DNA from: Intestinibacillus sp050255995
GTDB taxonomy: Bacteria; Bacillota; Clostridia; Oscillospirales; Butyricicoccaceae
Direction of reading: 5' to 3'
NCBI GenBank assembly: GCA_050255995.1
Contig: JBFWIM010000010.1
Span: 1 to 36,057 of the forward strand
Length of the DNA: 36,057 nt
Position numbers and translations under genes: made by a program. The notes under the pieces were generated by a model. It was not told the DNA's origin, did not search any database, and saw nothing but the letters and a program-made list of their open reading frames with translations. Positions 24,034-31,117 of this stretch are shown here, one piece after another. The number at the start of each line of letters is the position of its first letter. Position 1 is the first letter of the stretch.

Positions 24034-24863
24034 ACCTGACGGAGCTTTGGACGCGTCCCCGCGACCGGCGGCCGACCGTCCACGCGATTACCAACCCTGT
24101 CACCGTTAACGATGTCGCCAACATCATTCTCGCGGCCTGCGGCGCGCCCACCATGGCGCAGGACGAGCGCGAGGTGGAGGAAATCCAGGCATTGAGCGAC
24201 GCGCTGATGCTGAATCTCGGCGCGGTGCGCGCGCAGGAGGCCATGCTGCGCGCGGGCAGGCGGGCGAATGCGCTCGGGCATCCGGTGGTGCTCGATCCGG
24301 TCGGCGCAGGGGCGACCTTCCTGCGTGGAGAGCTGGGACGGCGCATCCTGCACGACGTGCGCTGCGCAGTCATCCGCGGCAACGCTTCTGAGATGCGTGC
24401 GCTCGCCCTCGGCAGCGAGACCACGCGCGGCGTGGAGGCGAGCGAGGTCGACAAGGTGACGGAGGATACTCTGGACGCCGCGCTGGACATGCTGCGCGCG
24501 TTCAGTGAAAAGACCGGCGCGGTCGCCGTCCTGACCGGAGAAATCGATCTCGTCGTGCAGGGGGACCGCGCGGCGGTCGTGCGCGGCGGCAGTCCCCTGA
24601 TGGCGCGCATCACGGGCGCGGGCTGCATGCTGACGGCGCTGATTGCGGCGCTGTGCGGCGCAAGTCCGGACGACCCCTTCGGCGCGGCGGTCACGGCCGC
24701 CGCGGTAATGGACGTTTGCGGAGAGCTGGCTGGGAAGCGGGTTTGTGAAATGCAGGAGGGCACCGCCTCGTTTCGCACCCGCCTCATCGATGCGGTCAGC
24801 TGCCTCACGCCGGAGATTCTCGCGCGGAACGCGCGCGTGGAGCTACGACAGGTTGGGGCATAA
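24030..24863 (+). CDS. thiM: Hydroxyethylthiazole kinase
   Basis: This is a 277-residue kinase that phosphorylates 4-methyl-5-(2-hydroxyethyl)thiazole, allowing the salvaged thiazole to enter thiamine synthesis. Signature parts are VHAITNPVTVNDVANIILA (17-35), APTMAQ, LDPVGAGAT and ITGAGCMLTALIAA with catalytic-site Cys199. The start at 24030 overlaps the thiW stop as ATGA, with GGAGAAGGG just upstream. The longer frame from 23871 lies inside thiW. Confidence 0.95.
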   Translation: MNLTELWTRPRDRRPTVHAITNPVTVNDVANIILAACGAPTMAQDEREVEEIQALSDALMLNLGAVRAQEAMLRAGRRANALGHPVVLDPVGAGATFLRGELGRRILHDVRCAVIRGNASEMRALALGSETTRGVEASEVDKVTEDTLDAALDMLRAFSEKTGAVAVLTGEIDLVVQGDRAAVVRGGSPLMARITGAGCMLTALIAALCGASPDDPFGAAVTAAAVMDVCGELAGKRVCEMQEGTASFRTRLIDAVSCLTPEILARNARVELRQVGA

Positions 24864-24948
24864 CCGCACAACGATACATTATATATAACATGCTGTCGGC
24901 GAACGTGCCGGCGGCGCAAACACACTTCCGTAGAAAGAGGGTACCACT

Positions 24949-25623
24949 TTGTCTACCGAACACAAAACCACCGAGCGCCTGCTCGCCGCGTCCCGCGCCA
25001 TCTGGGAGGGCTATCACGGCCACCCGTTTGTGCGCGGCATCGCCGACGGCAGCCTTGATGTGAAAAAATTTCGTTTCTATCTGGTACAGGACTACCTGTA
25101 CCTGTTCGACTATGCCCGCGTGTTCGCGATGGGCGTAGTCAAGGCGCGCGAGCCGGAAACCATGCGCGCGTTCGCGTCCTACGTCCATCAGATTCTGGAC
25201 GGCGAGATGGACATCCACAAATCCTACATGGAGCGGCTCGGTATTTCCTGGGACGAGGCTGAGCGGGCGCAGCCGTCGCTTGCCAACCTGTCCTACACCG
25301 CCTACATGCGCGCCGTTGCGGCGGAGGAGGGCGCGGCGGAAATTGCGGCGGCCATTCTGTCCTGCGCGCTGAGCTATGAGGACATCGCGCGGCGCATTGT
25401 GCAGGACAATCCCGCCGCCCCGGCGCATCCGTTTTACGGCGAGTGGGTGTGCGGCTACGCGAGCGGGGAATACGCCGCGGCGAACCGCGCTCTCATCGCC
25501 CTGCTGGAAAAACTGACGGCCGACTATACCGAGGCGCAGCTTGTCCGCCTGACCGATATTTTTGTCGCGTGCTCACGCTACGAGGCCATGTTCTGGGACA
25601 TGGCGTGGAAACTGGAGATGTGA
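24949..25623 (+). CDS. tenA: TenA family aminopyrimidine aminohydrolase (thiaminase II)
   Basis: This is a 224-residue helical enzyme that hydrolyses aminopyrimidine products of thiamine breakdown to HMP, or thiamine itself. Conserved elements are HPFVRGIADGSL, FYLVQDYLYLFDYARVFA with the pyrimidine-binding Asp, the cysteine in ILSCALSYEDIARRI and the C-terminal YEAMFWDMAW with a catalytic Glu. Translation appears to start at TTG 24949: AAAGAGG lies eight bases upstream and no ATG fits. It comes 85 bases after thiM, the largest gap before the transporter genes, where an AT-rich tract (24874-24888) might hold a weak internal promoter. Confidence 0.93.
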   Translation: MSTEHKTTERLLAASRAIWEGYHGHPFVRGIADGSLDVKKFRFYLVQDYLYLFDYARVFAMGVVKAREPETMRAFASYVHQILDGEMDIHKSYMERLGISWDEAERAQPSLANLSYTAYMRAVAAEEGAAEIAAAILSCALSYEDIARRIVQDNPAAPAHPFYGEWVCGYASGEYAAANRALIALLEKLTADYTEAQLVRLTDIFVACSRYEAMFWDMAWKLEM

Positions 25624-25626
25624 GCC

Positions 25627-26382
25627 ATGCTGGATGTGCAAAACCTCTCCTTTCGGTATCCGGGTGACACGCGCGACACGATTGAAAACCTGTCTTTTGG
25701 GGTGGAAAAGGGTGAGTTTGTCTCGCTGATCGGCGCGTCCGGCTGCGGAAAATCGACCATTTTCCGGCTGATTAATGGGTTGCTGCCCATCAGCGCAGGC
25801 GATATCGCCGTCGGCGGCGAGAGTATCCGGGGACGGCGCGGCTACTGCGGCTACATGCCGCAGCGGGATATGCTTTTCCCGTGGCGCACGGTCGGCGATA
25901 ACCTGCGCCTGCCGATGGAGATCGCGGGAAACGTGAGCCGCACCGAGCAGAACAGGCGCATCGACGAGACGCTTGAGAGCGTCGGCCTTGCGGGCTGGCG
26001 GGAAAAGCGCCCGGCGGAGCTTTCCGGCGGCATGCGGCAGCGCGCGGCGTTTGCCAGAACCCTGCTGACCGGCTCGGAGCTGCTGCTGCTGGACGAGCCG
26101 TTTTCCGCACTCGATTTTCTGACGCGCGTTTCCATGCAGGAATGGCTGCTCGGCCAGTGGCAGAGTGACCGCAAGACCGTGCTGTTCATCACGCACGACG
26201 TGGAGGAGGCGCTCTTCCTGTCCTCGCGCGTGCTGGTCGCGGCGGCGTGGCCGATCCGGGAGCTGATTTCGATCGACGTGCCGGCGGCCTATCCGCGCAC
26301 GCGGGCGTGCCTGTCCGATCCCGCCATGCTTGCGCTGCGCGAGCGGCTGATCGACATGCTGAGAAAGGGGGCGCGGACATGA
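25627..26382 (+). CDS. ABC transporter ATPase, ThiZ-like (pyrimidine uptake)
   Basis: This is a 251-residue ATPase with Walker A GASGCGKST (36-44), Q-loop in YMPQRDMLFPWRTV, signature LSGGMRQ (132-138) and Walker B LLLLDEP (152-158) with the H-loop in ITHDVEEALFLS. The type matches the nitrate/taurine/thiamine-precursor family. It starts three bases after tenA and overlaps the permease by four. Position beside tenA and a THI5/NMT1-type binding protein points to uptake of thiamine pyrimidine precursors such as formylaminopyrimidine or HMP. The exact substrate is inferred. Confidence 0.9.
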   Translation: MLDVQNLSFRYPGDTRDTIENLSFGVEKGEFVSLIGASGCGKSTIFRLINGLLPISAGDIAVGGESIRGRRGYCGYMPQRDMLFPWRTVGDNLRLPMEIAGNVSRTEQNRRIDETLESVGLAGWREKRPAELSGGMRQRAAFARTLLTGSELLLLDEPFSALDFLTRVSMQEWLLGQWQSDRKTVLFITHDVEEALFLSSRVLVAAAWPIRELISIDVPAAYPRTRACLSDPAMLALRERLIDMLRKGART

Positions 26383-27134
26383 AAAAACGCGTCCGGAACG
26401 ACCTGCCCGCGCTGATTTTCGTCTTCCTGCTGCTGTTTCTGTGGCAGTTCGGCGCAATGAAAGCGGACGCGGCCTACATCATCCCCACTCCGGTGCAGAT
26501 TTTGCAGCGGCTATGGGAGCTGCGGGAGCCGCTCTTCACCGCGCACCTGCCCGCCACCATGCTATGCACCGGCATCGGCCTTGCGATCTCCATCGTGTTG
26601 GGCGTGCTGCTCGCCGTGCTGATGGACGCGTTTCCGCTCGCGGAGAAGGCGCTGTATCCGATCATCATCGCGTCGCAGACCATCCCGACCACCGCGCTCG
26701 CGCCGCTGTTCGTCCTGTGGTTCGGCTACTCCATCTGGAGCCGCGTGCTCGTCACCGTGCTGATCACCTTTTTCCCGATCACCATTTCCGTGTTCGACGG
26801 CTTCCGCTCGGTGCCCGCCGATATGACCGACCTGCTGCGCACCTTCGGGGCGGATCAGCGGACGGTTTTCCGCAAGCTCAAGCTGCCCGCCGTGCTGCCG
26901 CACTTTTTTTCCGCCGTCAAGATGGCGGTGCCGCTGTCCATCATCGGCGCGGCGATCGGCGAATGGCTGGGCGCGCAGTCCGGTTTGGGCTATTTCAGCC
27001 GCCGCATGATGACCCAGCTTGACGGCCCCGGCGTGTTCGCACCAATCGTGCTGCTGTCCGCGGTCGCGATGCTGCTGGTGGGCGTCGTTTCGCTGCTGGA
27101 AAAGCGGCTGCTCCGCTGGCGCGGCGAGAGCTGA
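26379..27134 (+). CDS. ABC transporter permease, ThiX-like
   Basis: This is a 251-residue inner-membrane permease with about six hydrophobic segments. The conserved coupling loop with the EAA-type motif lies in VPADMTDLLRTFGADQRTVFRKLKLPAVLPHFFSAVKMA. IIPTPVQILQRLWELR near the N-terminus is typical of the taurine/nitrate/ThiX family. The start at 26379 overlaps the ATPase stop as ATGA. A longer upstream frame lies inside that gene. It works with the flanking ATPase and binding protein. Confidence 0.9.
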   Translation: MKKRVRNDLPALIFVFLLLFLWQFGAMKADAAYIIPTPVQILQRLWELREPLFTAHLPATMLCTGIGLAISIVLGVLLAVLMDAFPLAEKALYPIIIASQTIPTTALAPLFVLWFGYSIWSRVLVTVLITFFPITISVFDGFRSVPADMTDLLRTFGADQRTVFRKLKLPAVLPHFFSAVKMAVPLSIIGAAIGEWLGAQSGLGYFSRRMMTQLDGPGVFAPIVLLSAVAMLLVGVVSLLEKRLLRWRGES

Positions 27135-27205
27135 ACAGGCGACCGCCCTCATAGGACTATACAAAAAGTATAATAAAGATAGTATTTCACATCAAGGAGA
27201 AAAAC

Positions 27206-28231
27206 ATGAAGCGTTTATTTGCAATTCTGACCACTGCGGCCCTGCTGCTCACGGGCTGCTCCTCTTCCGGCGCCGGCAAGGCGGATGCCACCGGCGCGGA
27301 CGGCGCTGCCAATACCAAGGATCTGCGCGAGGTGAACGTCGTGCTCGACTGGTACCCGAACGCGCTGCATTCCTTTATCTATGACGCGATTGAAAAGGGC
27401 TACTACGCGGATGAGGGGCTCAAGGTCAACGTCCAGTTCCCAGCGAACGCGAACGATGCGATGAGCCTGGTCGCGGCGGGGCAGTCCGAGTTCGGCATCT
27501 ACTACCAGCAGGACGTGATTATGGCGCGCGCCAACCAGAGCGTGCCAGTCAAGTCGGTCGGCGCGATCGTGCAGGGGCCGCTCAATATTGTGCTGTCGCT
27601 CCAGGATAAGAACATTACGAAGCCGCAGGATCTGGTCGGTAAGACCATCGGCTACGCGGGCACCGAGCTGTCGGAAGCGCTTATTCGCGCAATTATGAAG
27701 CAGGCGGGCGCGGACTATTCCGATGTCAAGATGGTCAACGTCGACTTTGACCTGATGCCCGCGATGACCACGAACCGCGTCGACGCGACGATCGGCTGCC
27801 TGGTCAACCACGAGGTGCCGCAGCTCGAGAAGGAGGGCTTCGCGGTCAACTACTTCTTCCCGTCGGATTACGGCGTGCCGAACTACTATGAGGGCATCTT
27901 CCTTGCGAACGACGATCTGATCAATAACGAGCCGGAGGTGGTCGCGGCCTTCCTGCGCGCCTCCGCCAAGGGCTTCGAGGACATGAAGAATGATCCGGAC
28001 GGCACGCTCGCCATCCTGCTCGCGCATCAGGACAAGGCCAACTTCGCGCTGGACGAGGGCGTGGAAAAGCAGTCCACCGCGACCCTGCTGCCCATTATGG
28101 AGACGGCCGACGCAAAGTTCCTGAGCCAGACGGCCGCGTGCTGGCAGCAGAACATCGACTGGCTGTACGATCAGGGGCTGATCAAACAGAAACCCGCGGT
28201 TGAGGACGTGATGGCCGATATCGCATACTGA
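27206..28231 (+). CDS. Thiamine-pyrimidine-binding lipoprotein, ThiY-like (NMT1/THI5 family)
   Basis: This is a 341-residue lipoprotein with lipobox LLTGC (Cys18) and a type-2 binding fold. VVLDWYPNALHSFIYDAIEKGYYADEGL matches the NMT1/THI5 family that binds formylaminopyrimidine or HMP. SEFGIYYQQDVIMARA and IGYAGTELSEALIRAIMK follow. It is the last gene of the thiamine operon. AAGGAG precedes ATG 27206. The 71-base gap before it contains TATAAT without a convincing -35, so an extra promoter is only possible. Confidence 0.9.
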   Translation: MKRLFAILTTAALLLTGCSSSGAGKADATGADGAANTKDLREVNVVLDWYPNALHSFIYDAIEKGYYADEGLKVNVQFPANANDAMSLVAAGQSEFGIYYQQDVIMARANQSVPVKSVGAIVQGPLNIVLSLQDKNITKPQDLVGKTIGYAGTELSEALIRAIMKQAGADYSDVKMVNVDFDLMPAMTTNRVDATIGCLVNHEVPQLEKEGFAVNYFFPSDYGVPNYYEGIFLANDDLINNEPEVVAAFLRASAKGFEDMKNDPDGTLAILLAHQDKANFALDEGVEKQSTATLLPIMETADAKFLSQTAACWQQNIDWLYDQGLIKQKPAVEDVMADIAY

Positions 28232-28246
28232 ATCAGCGCGCAAAAA

Positions 28247-28274
28247 CGGCCCGCCGGAAGCTTCCGGCGGGCCG
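28247..28274. terminator. Shared terminator between the thi and zinc loci
   Basis: This is a perfect 28-base palindrome centred between 28260 and 28261. Read on the minus strand it is followed by GTTTTTG, a proper U-tract for the zinc-binding-protein gene. On the plus strand the following tract is weak, so it may stop the thi transcript less efficiently. Confidence 0.85.
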
Positions 28275-28290
28275 CTGCTGTTTGTCGGGA

Positions 28291-29220
28291 TCAGACAGAC
28301 AGGCTGTCCGCGATCTTGCGCAGGTTGTCCTCCATGCGCTCAAGATAGGTTTTGCCGTCCTCGGCGCTCTCCATGGTGTAGATGGTCTCGACTTTGGCGC
28401 CGACCTCGTCGGCCAGCGTCTGCGAAACCTCCGGGCTGGCGAGCTCTTCCGCGAAGATCGTCGTCACATGGCGCTCGCGGCAGTACTCGACGAGTGCGGC
28501 AAGCTGCTGCGCGCTGGGCTCGCCTTCGGCAAACACGTCGCTGACGCTGTTCTGCGTCAGGCCGAAGTCGCGGCACAGATAACCGAAGGCCGCGTGCCCG
28601 GTGACAAAGGTCTTTTGTGTGGCTGCGCTGAATTTTTGGGTATACTCCCCGTACAGGGTTTCAAGCGCCTGTGTAAAAGCGTCGCAGTTGGCGGTATAAT
28701 CGTTTTTGTTGGCAGGGTCCGCCTGGATAAACGCGTCCCGGATGTTGCGCGCCTCCGTCTGCGCGCCCTTAAGGCTCAGCCAGAGATGCGGATCGTACTG
28801 CCCATCCTCGTCCGCGTGCTCCTCTTCGTGCTCGTCCGTCTGCGCCTTCTCAATGAGCTCTGCGCCCTCCGACGCGTCGACGACGATCAGGTTCGGGTTG
28901 TCAACCGCGCGGACCGCGTCCTCCGCCCAGGACTCCATGCCGAGTCCGTTGCGGATAAACACCTGCGCCTCGCCGAGCGAGACCAGATCCTGCGCCTTGG
29001 GCTCAAAATCGTGCGCTTCCATGCCGTCCGGTATAATGGCCGAGACCTCGACCTTGTCGCCGCCGACGGCGGCCGCAAATTCCTTGATGGCGTTAAACGT
29101 GACCGACACCTTGAGCTTGCCCGCGCTTTCCGCACCGGAGTCCGGCTGGCCGCCGCCGCAAGCGGTCATCCCCAGCAGGGCGGCGAGGCAAAGCAGCAGG
29201 GCGGAACATCTTTTGAACAT
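28291..29220 (-). CDS. znuA: Zinc ABC transporter substrate-binding lipoprotein
   Basis: This is a 309-residue cluster A-I metal-binding lipoprotein (lipobox MTAC, Cys21). Expected ligands are visible: His70 in MEAHDFEP, His145 in DPHLWLS, His209 in VTGHAAFGYL and Glu258-259 in FAEEL. A short loop rich in His and Glu (DEHEEEHADED, 129-139) sits where zinc rather than manganese binders have it. The partner ATPase and permease are divergent. A Fur/Zur-type operator lies just upstream, at the start of its transcript. Confidence 0.92.
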   Translation of the reverse strand: MFKRCSALLLCLAALLGMTACGGGQPDSGAESAGKLKVSVTFNAIKEFAAAVGGDKVEVSAIIPDGMEAHDFEPKAQDLVSLGEAQVFIRNGLGMESWAEDAVRAVDNPNLIVVDASEGAELIEKAQTDEHEEEHADEDGQYDPHLWLSLKGAQTEARNIRDAFIQADPANKNDYTANCDAFTQALETLYGEYTQKFSAATQKTFVTGHAAFGYLCRDFGLTQNSVSDVFAEGEPSAQQLAALVEYCRERHVTTIFAEELASPEVSQTLADEVGAKVETIYTMESAEDGKTYLERMEDNLRKIADSLSV

Positions 29221-29246
29221 TTTTTTGGAACCTCCTGAAAAAACTC

Positions 29247-29276
29247 TTGCAAATGAGAATCATTTGCATCTATAAT
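29247..29276 (+). promoter_or_regulatory. Promoter of znuC-znuB
   Basis: TTGCAA (29247-29252), an 18-bp spacer and TATAAT (29271-29276). The operator covers the spacer. Confidence 0.75.
29248..29268. promoter_or_regulatory. Fur-family (probably Zur) operator
   Basis: TGCAAATGA and TCATTTGCA form a perfect 9-bp inverted repeat around GAA. It lies between the -35 and -10 boxes of the znuCB promoter and at about +3 to +23 of the znuA transcript, so one bound dimer could repress both directions. The half-sites resemble Fur/Zur boxes, and the zinc genes on both sides favour Zur. No zur gene is in the window. Confidence 0.8.
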
Positions 29277-29277
29277 A

Positions 29278-29307
29278 ATCATAGACGAAGCGGTAAAAGT
29301 TTGTCAA
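29278..29307 (-). promoter_or_regulatory. Promoter of znuA
   Basis: On the minus strand TTGACA (29302-29307), an 18-bp spacer and TATGAT (29278-29283). The start site near 29271 places the operator immediately downstream. Confidence 0.7.
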
Positions 29308-29363
29308 GACAAACATTCAAATTCGGAAAATAATTTTCAGTACCTATCAGGAAAGGTGATACC

Positions 29364-30041
29364 ATGATCAAAGCGGAAAATCTGTCGTTTTCCTATACGG
29401 GTGCGCGTCCCTATGTACTCGACAGCATCGATCTCGAAATCCGGCGCGGCGAATATGTGTCGGTTGTAGGCGACAACGGCTGCGGCAAGAGCACGCTCAT
29501 GCGGCTGATTTTGAATTTTTTGAAGCCCACGCGCGGCGCCATCGTTTCGGAGGCCGGGCGCATTGGCTATGTGCCGCAGAAAAACGACGCTGCAAACGCC
29601 GGCTTTCCCATTACGGTCTATGAAATGCTGGATTCCTACCGGCGGCTTTTGAAAATTAGGGATAAAAATATCATCCGCGAGAGCCTGCTGCTCGTCGGCC
29701 TGTCCGGCGTTTCGAACCGGCTGATGGGCTCGCTGTCCGGCGGACAGGTGCAGAAAGCCTTCATCGCCCGCGCGCTGATGGGCAGCCCGGAGCTGCTCAT
29801 TCTGGACGAGCCCTCGACCGGCGTGGATCCGGACAGCCAGAAGGAAATCTACCGGCTGCTCAAAGCGCTGAACACGGAACAGGGTATGACCATCGTCTCG
29901 GTTGAGCACAACCTGGACGCCGCCATCGAAAACTCCACGCTGATTTATCATCTCGCAAACGGGCGCGGGCATATCTGCACGCCGCGCAAATACGTCACGG
30001 AATACCTGCACGACGGGGGAAAGGGGAATCGCGGTGCTTAG
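29364..30041 (+). CDS. znuC: Zinc ABC transporter ATPase
   Basis: This is a 225-residue ATPase with Walker A GDNGCGKST (36-44), YVPQKND, signature LSGGQVQK, Walker B LLILDEPSTGVD and H-loop VSVEHNLD. The family is that of metal (zinc/manganese) importers. GGAAAGGTG precedes ATG 29364. It overlaps znuB by eight bases and is divergent from znuA across a shared operator. It powers zinc import with ZnuB and ZnuA. Confidence 0.92.
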   Translation: MIKAENLSFSYTGARPYVLDSIDLEIRRGEYVSVVGDNGCGKSTLMRLILNFLKPTRGAIVSEAGRIGYVPQKNDAANAGFPITVYEMLDSYRRLLKIRDKNIIRESLLLVGLSGVSNRLMGSLSGGQVQKAFIARALMGSPELLILDEPSTGVDPDSQKEIYRLLKALNTEQGMTIVSVEHNLDAAIENSTLIYHLANGRGHICTPRKYVTEYLHDGGKGNRGA

Positions 30042-30849
30042 TTACGGTTTTATGCAGAACGCGCTGCTGGTATCGGTTCTGATTTCCATCCTGTGCCCGT
30101 GCATCGGCGTGTTTCTGGTGCTTCGGCGCTACTCCATGATCGGGGACACGCTGTCGCACGCCTCGCTCGCGGGGGTGACGCTGGGGCTGCTGTTCGGCCG
30201 CAATCCGGTGCTTGGCGCGTTCCTGTTCACCTCGGTCTGCGGCGCGCTGATCGAGTTCCTGCGCGGCTGCTTTAAGAAATATACCGACCTGATTCTGGCC
30301 ATCGTGCTCTCTCTGAGCGTGGGCACCGCCATCACCATCATCAGCTCGGGCAGGCTGCGCGCCAATGCGGACGCATTTCTGTTCGGCAGTATCCTGACGG
30401 TCACGCGCACGGACATGTTCCTTGTGCTGGCGCTCAGCATCCTTTCCGTGCTTACCCTGCTGTTTTTATATCACCAGATGGTGTACATCGCCTATGATGA
30501 GGAAACCGCACGGGTGGCGGGCGTGCGGGTGCGGCTGATCAACTATGTGTTTTCCATTCTGGTCGCCTCGGCGATCTCGGTTTCCATCCGCATCGTCGGC
30601 GTGCTGGTGCTCAGCTCCATGATCGCGCTGCCGGTCGCCACCGCGCTGCAGCTGGAGAAGGGTTTCCGGACGACGCTGTTGTTCTCCATTCTGTTCAGCA
30701 TCGTCGACATCCTTTCCGGCCTGTTTCTGTCCTACTATCTCAATGTTGCCCCGGGCGGCTTCACCGCGCTTGTCTCGGTCGCCGTGCTGGTCGTGGTGCT
30801 GGCAGGCAAAAAGATCCGGGCGGGGATCAGGACGGCGGAAAGCGGCTGA
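30034..30849 (+). CDS. znuB: Zinc ABC transporter permease
   Basis: This is a 271-residue membrane protein of the ABC-3 family with seven to eight hydrophobic segments. Family motifs are FLVLRRYSMIGDTLSHASLAG near the N-terminus and the coupling loop DEETARVAGVRVRLIN. It forms the zinc channel with ZnuC. Translation starts at GTG 30034 inside the end of znuC, with AAGGGG upstream, indicating coupling. A terminator follows 28 bases after the stop. Confidence 0.92.
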   Translation: MLSYGFMQNALLVSVLISILCPCIGVFLVLRRYSMIGDTLSHASLAGVTLGLLFGRNPVLGAFLFTSVCGALIEFLRGCFKKYTDLILAIVLSLSVGTAITIISSGRLRANADAFLFGSILTVTRTDMFLVLALSILSVLTLLFLYHQMVYIAYDEETARVAGVRVRLINYVFSILVASAISVSIRIVGVLVLSSMIALPVATALQLEKGFRTTLLFSILFSIVDILSGLFLSYYLNVAPGGFTALVSVAVLVVVLAGKKIRAGIRTAESG

Positions 30850-30876
30850 CGGCCTTGTAAAACTCCATACGGGCAG

Positions 30877-30909
30877 CCCCATGAAATTTTCGGATTTCAT
30901 GGGGTTTTT
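30877..30909 (+). terminator. Terminator of znuCB
   Basis: CCCCATGAAAT pairs with ATTTCATGGGG around TTTCGG, then TTTTT. Confidence 0.92.
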
Positions 30910-30972
30910 GCGTCCCAAACGGTGCATGTTTTATGGTATCCGGCGCATGCCGTGCGGATTCTCTTGTTTTCC

Positions 30973-31028
30973 CTGAAATTAGTCTGAAAGGAGTTTTTCA
31001 GGGTAATTTCAGAAGCCGCATGTATAAT
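30973..31028 (+). promoter_or_regulatory. 40-bp dyad operator with TATAAT box
   Basis: The left arm CTGAAATTAGTCTGAAAGG (30973-30991) and the right arm (31,994 less 1,000, i.e. 30994, to 31012) are inverted copies matching at 15 of 19 positions, separated by two bases. Each arm itself holds two CTGAA-type half-sites. TATAAT follows at 31023-31028, ten bases on, with no good -35. The dyad occupies the -35 region, typical of an activator or repressor site. Confidence 0.65.
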
Positions 31029-31117
31029 GGCAGCAGTTGCAGGAAAAACAAGGAAATCCTGCATCGGTCAGAACCACTGTGACATCAAATCATCTTAAAA
31101 GTGAGGAGCAGATCGTC

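Noticed and set aside
30881..30976. 31-codon ORF starting inside the znuCB terminator
   Set aside because: Its start codon lies in the terminator stem, and it has no ribosome site.
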